Assembly: GCA_947167745.1 (NCBI GenBank)
Contig: CAMVJE010000012.1
Location: 1 to 48,688 of the forward strand
Length of the DNA: 48,688 nucleotides
Direction: 5' to 3'
Origin: an uncultured Treponema sp.
GTDB taxonomy: Bacteria > Spirochaetota > Spirochaetia > Treponematales > Treponemataceae
The translations under genes were made by a program, and so were the position numbers. The notes under the pieces are model-generated. The model did no database searches and had not been told where the DNA came from. It saw only the letters and a program-made list of their open reading frames with translations. Shown in pieces: positions 32,421 through 40,783 of this stretch; position 1 is the first letter of the stretch; each line of letters begins with the position of its first letter.

Positions 32421-35219
32421 ATAAGCCATGCTAAAGGTGATTCCGTAGGCGATTTTTTTCTCGCTTGATTTTGGATTCGGGCGAAAAAGCATTGCATACC
32501 CTAGAGAAAACTGAATATCTCCGCTTGCCATATAGCCTGTATTTGGAGAGAGATAGAGGTCTGCCCCCAGACGAATTTCGTCAGAATAGTCGGATTTTTT
32601 TGCATTGCTGAAGACTTCGCCGCTTCTTTTTATATCCCATAAATCACCATGCGTGTAAGCAAGTTTCCCTGAATAAGAGACACTTAAGACGATTCTCTGC
32701 ATAAAAAGGGAGATAGCGGGGATTCCCTTATGAAGTTCAAAACTGTAGAAAATAGCCCGGATGCTTCCGCTGGCAGCATATTTTGAAGAAGGGAAAAGGC
32801 TGGCAGTCAGAATAAAAGGAATGAAAATAGGAAAACGAATATCTGTCGTAAATCCGGCATTCACAAATTTGTCTTCCTTTAGCATTTTTTCTGAATTGCG
32901 GTATGAAGTAAAGATAAAAGGCTGAAGGGCAAATCCACCGTAGTCTGCATATCGCGGGGAGATTTTATGAATATTGGTGAACTGTAGGAATCCCCGACCG
33001 TCTGCACTCTTTCCAAATGAATCATCCCGATTTTTAACGATAGAACTGTCGATAATCTGCCGGCCGTAAAGGAAATTTCCCTGTAAGCCTGTCATAAAGG
33101 CAGAAATTTTTCCCCGCCATAAAACTTTTACCAGACTTAGAGATTCAAAAGTCTGCATGAAAGCGTCCCGATCAAAAATACAGCTTGCTCCCAGAGAGTA
33201 TGAAAATGAATCATTTCCGCCTGAAAGCTCTAGGTTCACTCCGCCATTTTTAAAGAAAGGGTTGTAGCCTGAAGCAAAAACCAGCTGTTTATCGCCCCAT
33301 GGATTTGTAGAAACAAACGAGAATCCTAATGCAAGGGAAGAATCTATGGCAAAATCATGGCTATAAACAGGAAGTGAAGCCAAGAGGGGAATAAAAATTC
33401 CGCGCGGATAATATCGGAAGGGATTGTAAGATATTTCATTTGAAGAATCTGAACTTAATGGCTTTTCCGTCACGACTGATGAAGGAATTTCACCTTTTGA
33501 TATTTTTACTTCTTCAAAATCACTTTCGCTCATCTCCACAAGATAAAGAGGGTTTTCCTCGTATTCAGCTGCCGTCACAATGAAAGAGAATGTATCTGAA
33601 ATCGACAGGGCTTCGACTGCACCTGCAAAACCGTTCTCCTTTTGAAAATATGCCCTTCCCTCCCCTGATAAGCGATTTATTTTCAGGAGTCCGATTCTTG
33701 AAAGCATTTTTCCACCCTTTCCAAGCTCAGCCCAGGTAAACGAAAGACAAATTTCAGTAGAATCAGCCGAAAACAGATGAAGATTATGCAAGATTAAAGA
33801 CCTGCCGCCTGGTAGATTCGAAAAATCGTATTCATAAAGAGCATTTTTATCATCGTAAAGACGGATTTTCCAGCTCAAACCATCCTTAATGATAAGTCCG
33901 TTCAGGTTGTCATCAATGAAAACAGGACTAAAAGGAATTTCTGCCTTTGAATAAAAAAAAGGTCTTTGTTCTTCAGGGAGTTCGGCATTGTACATGGGAA
34001 TATCTGCAATTTCACTTATTCCGCCAAAACTTTTAAAATAAGCATCCCTGTATCCGTTTTCAGCCTTTTCGTGATATTTTTCTTTTTCAAGATCATAATA
34101 CGCTGTAACCGACTTATAATTCTTTCTGTCGATATAGCGGCTTAAAGCAAGTATCTTTCCATCTGGAGAAAATGAAATACGGACGATTCCTGTAATAGCA
34201 AGAAGTTTTTTATCTGACTCAATACTTCCGCAAGCATTTAGAGTCAGAAGCCTTAAGGCCGAATAAGAAGCATCGTAATAAGCCACTTTTGTTTTATTAT
34301 TATCACGGTCTTCAAAGGCATCAAAAGTCGTTATACGTGATTTTTGAAGAGTAAGAAGATCTGCATTTTTCTCAGCATGGGGAATCTCCAGCGTTTTCTT
34401 AAATTCATCCCAAACATCAGAAATTGATTTTCCATAAGTCTTTTCAAAAACACCCGCTACAAAAGTAAATGTCAGTCTTGAATTCGCCCTTTTCCAGAAT
34501 TCAGCGTACTTACTCATTCCGTATGTTTCCTGCAGATAGGAAGCAAACATAGAACCGAACATGTAAGCGTCCGTGCCACCGGGATATGTATCTCTCGCTC
34601 CGGTCACATCCCGCCAGGAAGGAAATTTGCCATCGATAAGGGATTGATTTACAAGCTGAGTGTTAAATGGATCGTTCAGGCGGCCTCCCCTGCCCTTACT
34701 CTCAAAGGAAACCGTAGCTCCCTCAGCCCAGAAAGTCGTTATTGAAAGCCAAGCCGGATTTAAGGCATCCGCAAAGAATGATAATTTACGGAGAACAGGA
34801 CCTTTCATGTTGTAGGTGACGGCATGAGTCAGTTCATGGTAAAAGACGGAGAGAATTGTGTCCTCATACATATCAAGGCTTTTTTCGGGATAGGTGTCAT
34901 AAAGAACAATCCGGTTGTAGGGAACAGCAGCATAATAAGCGTTCAGCATTTCAACAGAGCGGGTAATAGTCACAGGAAAGCGAAGGTAAGCATCCGTCTC
35001 AAGTTTTGCAGTAATTTCAAGATAATATTCATCACAGACTTCTTCGATTTTTTTTGCAGACTCCCTGCACTCTTCCGGAAAAATAATGTCAAAATACTGG
35101 GTTTGAATCACATGAAGGGGAGAAGAAGAATCAGCAAGGACGCCATCAAGAGAAAAAACTGGCAAGATGTAAACTGGCAGAAGAAATAAGCAAAAAACAA
35201 AAAGCTTCCGAAAAGTCAT
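32418..35219 (-). CDS. Secreted zinc-peptidase-like protein with C-terminal barrel
   Basis: The 933-residue protein (ATG at 35219; the frame extends 12 codons further without support) starts with a signal peptide (LFVFCLFLLPVYILPVFS). Residues about 35-280 look like a peptidase-MA/gluzincin domain: HELTH at 128-132 and Glu166 in FWAEGATVSFE are likely zinc ligands. The middle, to about 600, has repeated beta segments as in a TolB-type propeller (LLAITGIVRISFSPDGKILA). The last 300 residues look like an outer-membrane barrel (SLALGFSFVSTNPWGDKQLV, GDIQFSLGYAMLF), ending ITFSMAY with a terminal aromatic. A surface-anchored protease is inferred. The promoter is leaderless-type. Confidence 0.75.
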   Translation of the reverse strand: MTFRKLFVFCLFLLPVYILPVFSLDGVLADSSSPLHVIQTQYFDIIFPEECRESAKKIEEVCDEYYLEITAKLETDAYLRFPVTITRSVEMLNAYYAAVPYNRIVLYDTYPEKSLDMYEDTILSVFYHELTHAVTYNMKGPVLRKLSFFADALNPAWLSITTFWAEGATVSFESKGRGGRLNDPFNTQLVNQSLIDGKFPSWRDVTGARDTYPGGTDAYMFGSMFASYLQETYGMSKYAEFWKRANSRLTFTFVAGVFEKTYGKSISDVWDEFKKTLEIPHAEKNADLLTLQKSRITTFDAFEDRDNNKTKVAYYDASYSALRLLTLNACGSIESDKKLLAITGIVRISFSPDGKILALSRYIDRKNYKSVTAYYDLEKEKYHEKAENGYRDAYFKSFGGISEIADIPMYNAELPEEQRPFFYSKAEIPFSPVFIDDNLNGLIIKDGLSWKIRLYDDKNALYEYDFSNLPGGRSLILHNLHLFSADSTEICLSFTWAELGKGGKMLSRIGLLKINRLSGEGRAYFQKENGFAGAVEALSISDTFSFIVTAAEYEENPLYLVEMSESDFEEVKISKGEIPSSVVTEKPLSSDSSNEISYNPFRYYPRGIFIPLLASLPVYSHDFAIDSSLALGFSFVSTNPWGDKQLVFASGYNPFFKNGGVNLELSGGNDSFSYSLGASCIFDRDAFMQTFESLSLVKVLWRGKISAFMTGLQGNFLYGRQIIDSSIVKNRDDSFGKSADGRGFLQFTNIHKISPRYADYGGFALQPFIFTSYRNSEKMLKEDKFVNAGFTTDIRFPIFIPFILTASLFPSSKYAASGSIRAIFYSFELHKGIPAISLFMQRIVLSVSYSGKLAYTHGDLWDIKRSGEVFSNAKKSDYSDEIRLGADLYLSPNTGYMASGDIQFSLGYAMLFRPNPKSSEKKIAYGITFSMAY

Positions 35220-35225
35220 GCTTAT

Positions 35226-35255
35226 ATTATAGCTTAAAAAATTATCTGTAAGCAA
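35226..35255 (-). promoter_or_regulatory. Promoter of the peptidase/barrel gene (leaderless type)
   Basis: Minus strand TTGCTT (35250-35255), 18 bases and TATAAT (35226-35231) are followed by 6 bases and the ATG at 35219. The predicted transcription start coincides with the start codon. Confidence 0.7.
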
Positions 35256-35268
35256 TGACAGGCACTAA

Positions 35269-35297
35269 TTGCTAATTCCTCATTTCTAATTTATAAT
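35269..35297 (+). promoter_or_regulatory. Promoter of pcrA within a CTAATT-type repeat
   Basis: TTGCTA (35269-35274), 17 bases and TATAAT (35292-35297) are followed by 10 bases and the ATG at 35308, giving a leader of about 3 bases. The -35 and spacer consist of the word GCTAATTCCTCATTTCTAAT, a near-copy of repeat words at 32395-32420. Confidence 0.65.
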
Positions 35298-35307
35298 CAA
35301 TTTTCCA

Positions 35308-37467
35308 ATGACCGATTTATCAGACTTAAAGAACGAACTCAACCCTGAGCAGTACGAAGCCGTCATGACCATTAACGGCGCTATTCTCATAATTGCAGGA
35401 GCAGGAAGCGGAAAAACCCGCGTAATCACATTCCGGATCGCCCACATGCTGGATGCAGGCGTTCCCCAAAGCGCGATTCTTGCCCTCACCTTCACCAACA
35501 AGGCCGCAAAGGAAATGAGCGAGCGAATCAAGGAACTCACTGGCAAAAAGCTGCCCCTCCTCACGGTCTCAACCTTTCATGCTTTCGGCGTGCGAATTTT
35601 ACGGCAGGAAATCGGTCTTTTAGGCTACCGGGAGAATTTTTCGATTTACGATGAAACAGACAGAAACGCTCTTATAAAAGAAACCGGTCGGGAACTCCGC
35701 TATTCTCCAGACGCTCTTGACATTTATCAGGTGGGAATTTTAATTTCTGACATCAAAACCGGCCGTAAACATTGGACAATTGAAAATGAGATGTACAAAG
35801 AACTTTACGAGGGCTATCAGGAAGGGCTAAAACTCTACAATGCAGTGGATTTTGACGACCTCATCACCCTACCAATTAAAATTTTCCGGGAATTTCCTGA
35901 AGTCCTTGCAAAGTATAAGGAACGCTACAAGTACATCATGGTGGATGAATTTCAGGACACAAGCCACCAGCAGTACGAATTCATGCGTCTTCTTGCAGAA
36001 AACAATATTGCGGTAGTCGGTGACGATGACCAATCCATCTATTCATGGCGGGGAGCTGACTACCAGAACATCATAAATTTTGAAAAAGATTTTAAAAATG
36101 TAAAGGAAATCCGCCTTGAGCAAAATTACCGCTCGACAGGCACCATTCTTGCTGCGGCAAACGGCGTAATCAAGCACAACACTAACCGCAAGGACAAGGA
36201 ACTCTGGAGCGGAAACGGCGACGGAAAGCCAATCGAAATCTACATGCCCGACAACGAAACAGCAGAGGCGGCTTTTATCGTGGAGTCGATTCAGGCGACA
36301 TCCATTACCGAAAAACGCAAGTACGACGATTTCTGTGTCCTCATGAGGGCAAACACTCAGTCAAGGGCCATAGAAGAAGCCTTTTTGGCCGAGAACATTC
36401 CCTACACCATGAGTGGCGGCACTTCCTTCTTCCAGCGAAAGGAGATCAAAGACATAATCAGCTATCTCAGGGTCATCTCAAACCACGACGATGATGTAAA
36501 TTTACTCAGAATCATAAACACACCCAGGCGGGGAATCGGACGGGCAACCATCGAAAAGCTAAACGAAATCGCAAAGAACCTCTCCTGCTCGCTCTGGGAA
36601 GCAATTAACGCCCTGCTTGAAGTCGGCGACAATGAGGCAGACCTTTTCATGTCAGGCAGCTCGCACACTGCCAGTAACGGAGCGCACCCTGACAATAACG
36701 GAGCGCACACTGTCATTGCCGGGCTTGACCCGGCAAACTCCCCCGGCAAGTATTCTGACTTCGACGATGAGGATTTTTCAGAAGGCACCAAGCAGAACCT
36801 CAAGGCCTTCGTTGACATAATCGAAAGCAACAAATCTATGCTGGGCGGTCACGGACTTGCCAAAAAAGTCCGCACAATGGTAGACAACATCCGCTACATG
36901 GACTACCTGATTGGCGAAAACCCGAAGTCAGAAAAGGCTGCCAGATTCAAAATGCTCAACATCGAAAGCCTCATCGGCTCAATCGAGCGCTGGGAAAACA
37001 ATCCTGAGTCCGGAGAGCCAACCCTTTACAACTACCTCAACCGAATCACCCTTTTAAGCCGGGACGACATGGACGATGACGAGAATCTTGGAAAAGTCAA
37101 CCTGATGACCATTCACGCCTCAAAGGGCTTGGAATTCCCGGTGGTTTTCATCGCGGGCTGTGAAGAAGGCCTGATTCCCCACGGGCGGGCCGTTGACGAG
37201 GGGGGGGACGCTGCTGTAGAGGAAGAAAGGCGGCTTTTTTATGTTGCAATCACCCGCGCCCGGGACAAACTTTTTATTTCAAGCTGCCGAAGCCGCCGCC
37301 GTCAGAACAGCGTTGTCGAAAGCCAGCCAAGCCGTTTTCTTGACGAAATTCCGCCCCATCTGGTTCAATACCACGAACCAGAAAAGGAAGTCGATGCCGA
37401 AACTGCATTGGATATTTTACAGCAGATGAAAAAACGCTTTACGGCTCCAAAGGTTCCGGGCTTTTAA
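35308..37467 (+). CDS. pcrA: UvrD/PcrA-type DNA helicase with in-frame repeat insert
   Basis: This superfamily I 3'-5' helicase acts in repair and removal of stalled complexes. All motifs are present: I IAGAGSGKTRVIT, Ia LTFTNKAAKEMSER, II VDEFQDTSHQQY, III VGDDDQSIYSWRGAD, IV EQNYRST, V IHASKGLEFPVVF and VI EERRLFYVAITRARDKLF. The length of 719 is normal for the family in spirochetes once an insert at residues about 448-485 is removed. This insert (MSGSSHTASNGAHPDNNG and following) is encoded by a tandem repeat and a palindrome, read in frame. Its 3' end overlaps the converging GH18 gene by 29 bases. Confidence 0.93.
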   Translation: MTDLSDLKNELNPEQYEAVMTINGAILIIAGAGSGKTRVITFRIAHMLDAGVPQSAILALTFTNKAAKEMSERIKELTGKKLPLLTVSTFHAFGVRILRQEIGLLGYRENFSIYDETDRNALIKETGRELRYSPDALDIYQVGILISDIKTGRKHWTIENEMYKELYEGYQEGLKLYNAVDFDDLITLPIKIFREFPEVLAKYKERYKYIMVDEFQDTSHQQYEFMRLLAENNIAVVGDDDQSIYSWRGADYQNIINFEKDFKNVKEIRLEQNYRSTGTILAAANGVIKHNTNRKDKELWSGNGDGKPIEIYMPDNETAEAAFIVESIQATSITEKRKYDDFCVLMRANTQSRAIEEAFLAENIPYTMSGGTSFFQRKEIKDIISYLRVISNHDDDVNLLRIINTPRRGIGRATIEKLNEIAKNLSCSLWEAINALLEVGDNEADLFMSGSSHTASNGAHPDNNGAHTVIAGLDPANSPGKYSDFDDEDFSEGTKQNLKAFVDIIESNKSMLGGHGLAKKVRTMVDNIRYMDYLIGENPKSEKAARFKMLNIESLIGSIERWENNPESGEPTLYNYLNRITLLSRDDMDDDENLGKVNLMTIHASKGLEFPVVFIAGCEEGLIPHGRAVDEGGDAAVEEERRLFYVAITRARDKLFISSCRSRRRQNSVVESQPSRFLDEIPPHLVQYHEPEKEVDAETALDILQQMKKRFTAPKVPGF
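36658..36745 (+). repeat. Palindromic repeat element translated inside pcrA
   Basis: Three tandem units of 21-23 bases (36659-36681, 36682-36702, 36703-36723) share the pattern AGCGCACnCTGnCA..AACGG. The last runs into a perfect palindrome TTGCCGGG (36716-36723) / CCCGGCAA (36729-36736) with a 5-base loop. The translation shows three related heptads, SHTASNG, AHPDNNG and AHTVIAG. Confidence 0.8.
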
Positions 37468-38443
37468 ATGCCAGTTTTCCCCAGAATTCAGGACTTTCCT
37501 GTCCTACTCTCCAAAAAGAAAGTTTCTTGATTCCATTTTCAAAATACATTCTGCATCTTTGTGCCACAGAATCTGGCGTATCGTAGTAAACTGAAACCCT
37601 AGTTTTTTTTTCAAATGTAAAACTTAGGTCACCTCCATCAGATTCCTTAAAATCCGAAACTTTATTCGACCTGATGATATCCTCAATTTTATACATTCTG
37701 TAGGCTTTGTTTCCGACATCTTCGTTATTCCAGGCCCGGGCATAAAAGTGACACCCCATGACAAGTTTTTCTTCCGGAATCACAGATTTTGCGAAGTCCA
37801 TTATGCGCTTACACCAGGCAGTTGAAGCAACAGGACCAGGAGCGCTTGTAGACCAGTGCTCATCGTAGGCCATTACAATAATACGGTCGACAATTTTTGA
37901 AAGTTCAGCATAATCATAGGCATCTCTCTCAAGTTTTTTTACTCGGGCCGGAACTGCAACTGAAAGCGTTTTTCCCTTAAGTTTCTTCTTGAGAATTTTC
38001 AGAAAAGTCCGGAAATTTTCATCATCTGCTTTCATTACCGATTCCCAGTCGATTTGAAGACCATCATATTCTTTTGTCTCAGCAATAATTCTTTTTATAA
38101 TTTTATTTCTGAGGGGAAGTTTTGGATCAAGCAGAAGATGCGTATGTGCCGCAGAATTTCCAGGAATAACGAGGTGAACACGGCCTTTATATCCCGGGAA
38201 TTTTTGACTTCTTTCAGGAACGGACGGAAAATCACTATAAGAATTTACCGGATTTACAAAATAGCCCACATCGCTGACTGGATAGTTCGTAGAAAAAGAC
38301 ATTTCTTCACCAATCGTCACATAGCCCCATAATTCAGTAAAAGATGTATCCGAAAGTGAAATATTTTCAGAATGAAGGGGAAAATGAAATAAAAGAAAAT
38401 TCAGAAGAAAAAAAAGTGAAAAATGAAAAGATTTTTTGAACAT
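37439..38443 (-). CDS. Secreted glycoside hydrolase family 18-like protein
   Basis: The 334-residue protein has a signal peptide (SFHFSLFFLLNFLLFHFPLHS). The TIM-barrel core carries the GH18 active-site strand YDGLQIDWE, with catalytic Glu134 and preceding Asp, then LSVAVPARV, RIIVMAYDEHWS and a late strand KLSFWRVGQESPEFW. This layout fits the spore-peptidase-like / YaaH-type GH18 group that acts on N-acetylglucosamine polymers, including peptidoglycan. AGGAGG lies 8 bases before the ATG, but half of it is inside an inverted repeat (38448-38454 / 38477-38483). The gene follows a CBM-like lipoprotein on the same strand. Confidence 0.82.
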   Translation of the reverse strand: MFKKSFHFSLFFLLNFLLFHFPLHSENISLSDTSFTELWGYVTIGEEMSFSTNYPVSDVGYFVNPVNSYSDFPSVPERSQKFPGYKGRVHLVIPGNSAAHTHLLLDPKLPLRNKIIKRIIAETKEYDGLQIDWESVMKADDENFRTFLKILKKKLKGKTLSVAVPARVKKLERDAYDYAELSKIVDRIIVMAYDEHWSTSAPGPVASTAWCKRIMDFAKSVIPEEKLVMGCHFYARAWNNEDVGNKAYRMYKIEDIIRSNKVSDFKESDGGDLSFTFEKKTRVSVYYDTPDSVAQRCRMYFENGIKKLSFWRVGQESPEFWGKLAFKSPEPLEP

Positions 38444-38447
38444 TTAA

Positions 38448-38483
38448 GCCGCCTCCTCTACGATTATCGGCAGAAAAGGCGGC
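38448..38483 (-). promoter_or_regulatory. Leader hairpin covering the ribosome site of the GH18 gene
   Basis: GCCGCCT (38448-38454) and AGGCGGC (38477-38483) form a 7-bp stem with a 22-base loop. On the minus-strand mRNA the 3' arm includes half of the AGGAGG ribosome site at 38452-38457. Sequestration of the site is possible. Confidence 0.45.
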
Positions 38484-38494
38484 GCAGAGGAAAC

Positions 38495-39097
38495 TTATTT
38501 AATTTTCTTGAAAGAAATATAGTCGATTGTCATGCCGTTCTGACCGTTATTTGCAGGATTTCGAACATCATTCTGCTGAATTTTGACAGTAACGGTTGCA
38601 GGCGAATCAAGGGTAAAACTTGCAGGAGCACGGGTTGTAAGCTCATACTTTCCGATTGGAGGCTCTGAACCATAGATAAGGAAAGTATCTTTGTTGATAT
38701 AAAGGTTAAAACGCGCATGATTTGAATCAAGAGCGAGTACATTTGCAACTGCTTCATAGCTTCCTGCCGGGAAATTTACCTCAGCGATTGCCCATGAAGA
38801 GTCATTCAAAAGTTTAAGTGCATAAGATTTTGAAGCATTTGCGTCACCTACAAGCTGGAATGCATCATAATACATATCCTCAGCTTCAATCTGAAGTTTT
38901 TCGCCGCTGAATTCATATTTTGGAGCTTCTGTTGCGCGGACTGGCGGAGGAGGAAGCTTAGAGTCTGCTGCCTGAGAATTAGAGGAAGCATTTTTTGAAG
39001 CGTTTGAATCAAAATTTCCTGATGAAGCACAAGAGAAAAATAAAGAAGCAGAAATAAGTAAACCTGCAATTGCGGTAAGATTTTTTGGGAAATACAT
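38495..39097 (-). CDS. Lipoprotein with carbohydrate-binding-like domain
   Basis: The 200-residue protein has a signal sequence and lipobox (LTAIAGLLISASLFFSC; Cys23). A Ser/Asn/Ala/Pro-rich linker follows (SNASKNASSNSQAADSKLPP). Residues about 68-198 form a beta-sandwich pattern (KLQIEAEDMYYDAFQLVG, WAIAEVNFPAGSYEAVANVL, TVTVKIQQNDVRNP, MTIDYISFKKI) that resembles CBM6/CBM35-like modules, which typically open with IEAED. It may bind sugars at the cell surface. AAGGAG precedes the ATG, and a terminator separates it from the tRNA upstream. Confidence 0.75.
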   Translation of the reverse strand: MYFPKNLTAIAGLLISASLFFSCASSGNFDSNASKNASSNSQAADSKLPPPPVRATEAPKYEFSGEKLQIEAEDMYYDAFQLVGDANASKSYALKLLNDSSWAIAEVNFPAGSYEAVANVLALDSNHARFNLYINKDTFLIYGSEPPIGKYELTTRAPASFTLDSPATVTVKIQQNDVRNPANNGQNGMTIDYISFKKIK

Positions 39098-39111
39098 AAG
39101 AACTCCTTAAA

Positions 39112-39142
39112 TAATAAAAAAACCGGCTCATAAGAACCGGTT
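39112..39142 (-). terminator. Rho-independent terminator after tRNA-Arg
   Basis: On the minus strand AACCGG (39137-39142) and CCGGTT (39121-39126) form a stem with a 10-base loop, followed by a run of Ts. It starts two bases from the tRNA 3' end. Confidence 0.85.
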
Positions 39143-39143
39143 C

Positions 39144-39218
39144 TGAGACTGGCCTGACTCGAACAGGCGACCCTCTGCTTAGAAGGCAGATGCTCTAATC
39201 CAGCTGAGCTACAATCCC
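39144..39218 (-). tRNA. tRNA-Arg (anticodon TCT)
   Basis: The 75-base gene folds as a cloverleaf. The acceptor stem is GGGATTG / CAGTCTC (two G-T pairs), the D arm is GCTC/GAGC, the anticodon stem is TCTGC/GCAGA with loop CTTCTAA (anticodon TCT), and the T arm is GCCTG-TTCGAGT-CAGGC. The discriminator is A, and CCA is not encoded. It reads AGA, and AGG by wobble. Confidence 0.95.
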
Positions 39219-39227
39219 GTGGAAAAT

Positions 39228-39256
39228 AATATAGCAAAAACCTGTAATTTTTGCAA
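39228..39256 (-). promoter_or_regulatory. Promoter of tRNA-Arg
   Basis: Minus strand TTGCAA (39251-39256), 17 bases and TATATT (39228-39233) lie 9 bases before the mature tRNA 5' end. It is a useful in-window reference for the vegetative promoter pattern. Confidence 0.75.
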
Positions 39257-39261
39257 TAGAA

Positions 39262-39999
39262 TCACTCCCCTTTGCGAATAGGAACAGAACCTAAGTCAAG
39301 GGCAAGACTATAAAACTGAGTGCATGTCTCCGGATTTATTCCAACTCCGACAGCATACATCTGTACATAATAGCAGTTTGACTCAGAAAAAGTATCACTC
39401 ATGTAATAATCGCTATCGTCTTTAGAAGGCTCAACATTTAAGGTGCTTTTTGTATCGTTGTAATCAAAAAAATCAAATGTCTTTTCATTGCTTCGTTGAG
39501 GACTGTAAACATTAGAAGTCAAAGTTCCCACTCCGGCAATATATATATACCAAGTTTCACTAGAAGCATTTTGGTATGATTTTAATCGTATTAAGGCTCT
39601 TTCACCAGTTGAAGAAGGATAAAAAACAACCCCCGATTTTCCTTTCGCCCTCAGAGGCTGATAATTATAGTCATTAATCATTATATTTGCGGACTCGGCG
39701 CTATTTGTGGACTCACTCATTTTATTAATAACACTTCTGTGACTTTCTAAAGCATTTTTATTATTATAGATTTTATAATAGATATCCGTTCCCAAAAAAT
39801 TCTCACCACTATCATTTGAAGTGTTGAAATCGAAGTACCAGGTCGTAGGATCTGCATTATCATAACGGGGGCCTTGATTTTTCGATGGGGCAGAAACAAG
39901 ATAAACTTCCTGAAGGCCACATGAAGACAAAAAAAAGCCGAAAATCATGCATAAAAAAAAGTATTTAAGTATTTTCTGCATAAATCCGGCTTTCTTCAT
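39262..39999 (-). CDS. Hypothetical lipoprotein
   Basis: The 245-residue product has a signal sequence ending in a lipobox (YFFLCMIFGFFLSSC). Two starts are possible, ATG at 39999 (MKKAGFMQK) and ATG at 39981 (MQKILKYFF); neither has a clear ribosome site. The mature part is rich in Asn, Ser, Asp and Tyr (YFDFNTSNDSGENFLGTDIY, NIMINDYNYQPLRAKGKSGV) and predicted beta-rich. It has no recognised domain. It ends 5 bases upstream of the tRNA promoter. Confidence 0.7.
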   Translation of the reverse strand: MKKAGFMQKILKYFFLCMIFGFFLSSCGLQEVYLVSAPSKNQGPRYDNADPTTWYFDFNTSNDSGENFLGTDIYYKIYNNKNALESHRSVINKMSESTNSAESANIMINDYNYQPLRAKGKSGVVFYPSSTGERALIRLKSYQNASSETWYIYIAGVGTLTSNVYSPQRSNEKTFDFFDYNDTKSTLNVEPSKDDSDYYMSDTFSESNCYYVQMYAVGVGINPETCTQFYSLALDLGSVPIRKGE

Positions 40000-40037
40000 A
40001 TTAATAAAATGTTTTGTGCAAAGAAAAGTTTCAAAAA

Positions 40038-40715
40038 TTACTGAATATTTCCTGCAGCACGCATTGCAATAAGGCGTGATTTAGCCATCTGAGCCCAACT
40101 TGATGTTGAGTGAAGTTCTACAAGTTTATCATAAGCTGCTTTTGCATCTTCGTAGTTTTTTGAAGTTTCATTTACGCGACCAAGGCTGAACAGGGCATGA
40201 TCGACAAGAAGGAAATCTTCGTTTTCAGAAGCAGATTTATAATACTGAATTGCATTTACAGAATCATTGAGTTCTTCGCTACAAACAGCGGCATTGAAAT
40301 AGCAGAGAGAAGCCGTATATGCCTTTGGAGAAGCTTTTACAGCACTAAGCCATGCAGAGCGGGCTTCTTCGTAATTTTTCTGAGCGAATTTGATTTCTGC
40401 TACAAGCATGTTTGAACGAAGTCCGACAACTCCGCCTTTTGAAGTTAAAGCAGAAAGTTCTTCAAGGGCTTTGTTCTGACGGGCAGCGACATCTTCTGCG
40501 CTCAAATCAGCTGATTCATTTGTTAAAGAATATGAAATAGAATCAATCTGTTCAATTCCCTTTTCATTTGATTTTGATTTTACTGTAGCGAAAACAGCCA
40601 CTGCAACAATCGCAACTACAATTACAGCAGTGATTGCAAAAATAAGCCCTTTTGATTTTTCCAGAGTTTTGTTCAAAGAACCTGCAAGTGTTTCGTTCTC
40701 GTTTGTGTCAGCCAT
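40038..40715 (-). CDS. YfgM-like single-span TPR protein
   Basis: I start it at 40715 (ATG with TAGGAG 6 bases upstream). The 225-residue protein has a short cytoplasmic start (ADTNENETLAGSLNKTLEKS), one helix (LIFAITAVIVVAIVAVAVFA, residues about 24-43) and then a periplasmic helical domain with TPR units (AEIKFAQKNYEEARSAWLSA, NAAVCSEELNDSVNAIQYYK, LFSLGRVNETSKNYEDAKAA). The plan matches YfgM/YbgF-like proteins, which assist secretion of periplasmic proteins near SecYEG. It follows the sigma-54 activator gene by 68 bases. Confidence 0.78.
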   Translation of the reverse strand: MADTNENETLAGSLNKTLEKSKGLIFAITAVIVVAIVAVAVFATVKSKSNEKGIEQIDSISYSLTNESADLSAEDVAARQNKALEELSALTSKGGVVGLRSNMLVAEIKFAQKNYEEARSAWLSAVKASPKAYTASLCYFNAAVCSEELNDSVNAIQYYKSASENEDFLLVDHALFSLGRVNETSKNYEDAKAAYDKLVELHSTSSWAQMAKSRLIAMRAAGNIQ

Positions 40716-40783
40716 TTTTTTACTCCTATAGAATGCCGTCCGGCAAATCAAGCATTTTTTGATTCAAGTATTTTAATGAATTT

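Noticed and set aside
36462..36833. Minus-strand frame opposite the pcrA insert, reading EFAGSSPAMT-like words
   Set aside because: This is the reverse reading of the palindromic repeat, a pattern often mis-annotated as a small gene. PcrA motifs prove the plus strand codes.
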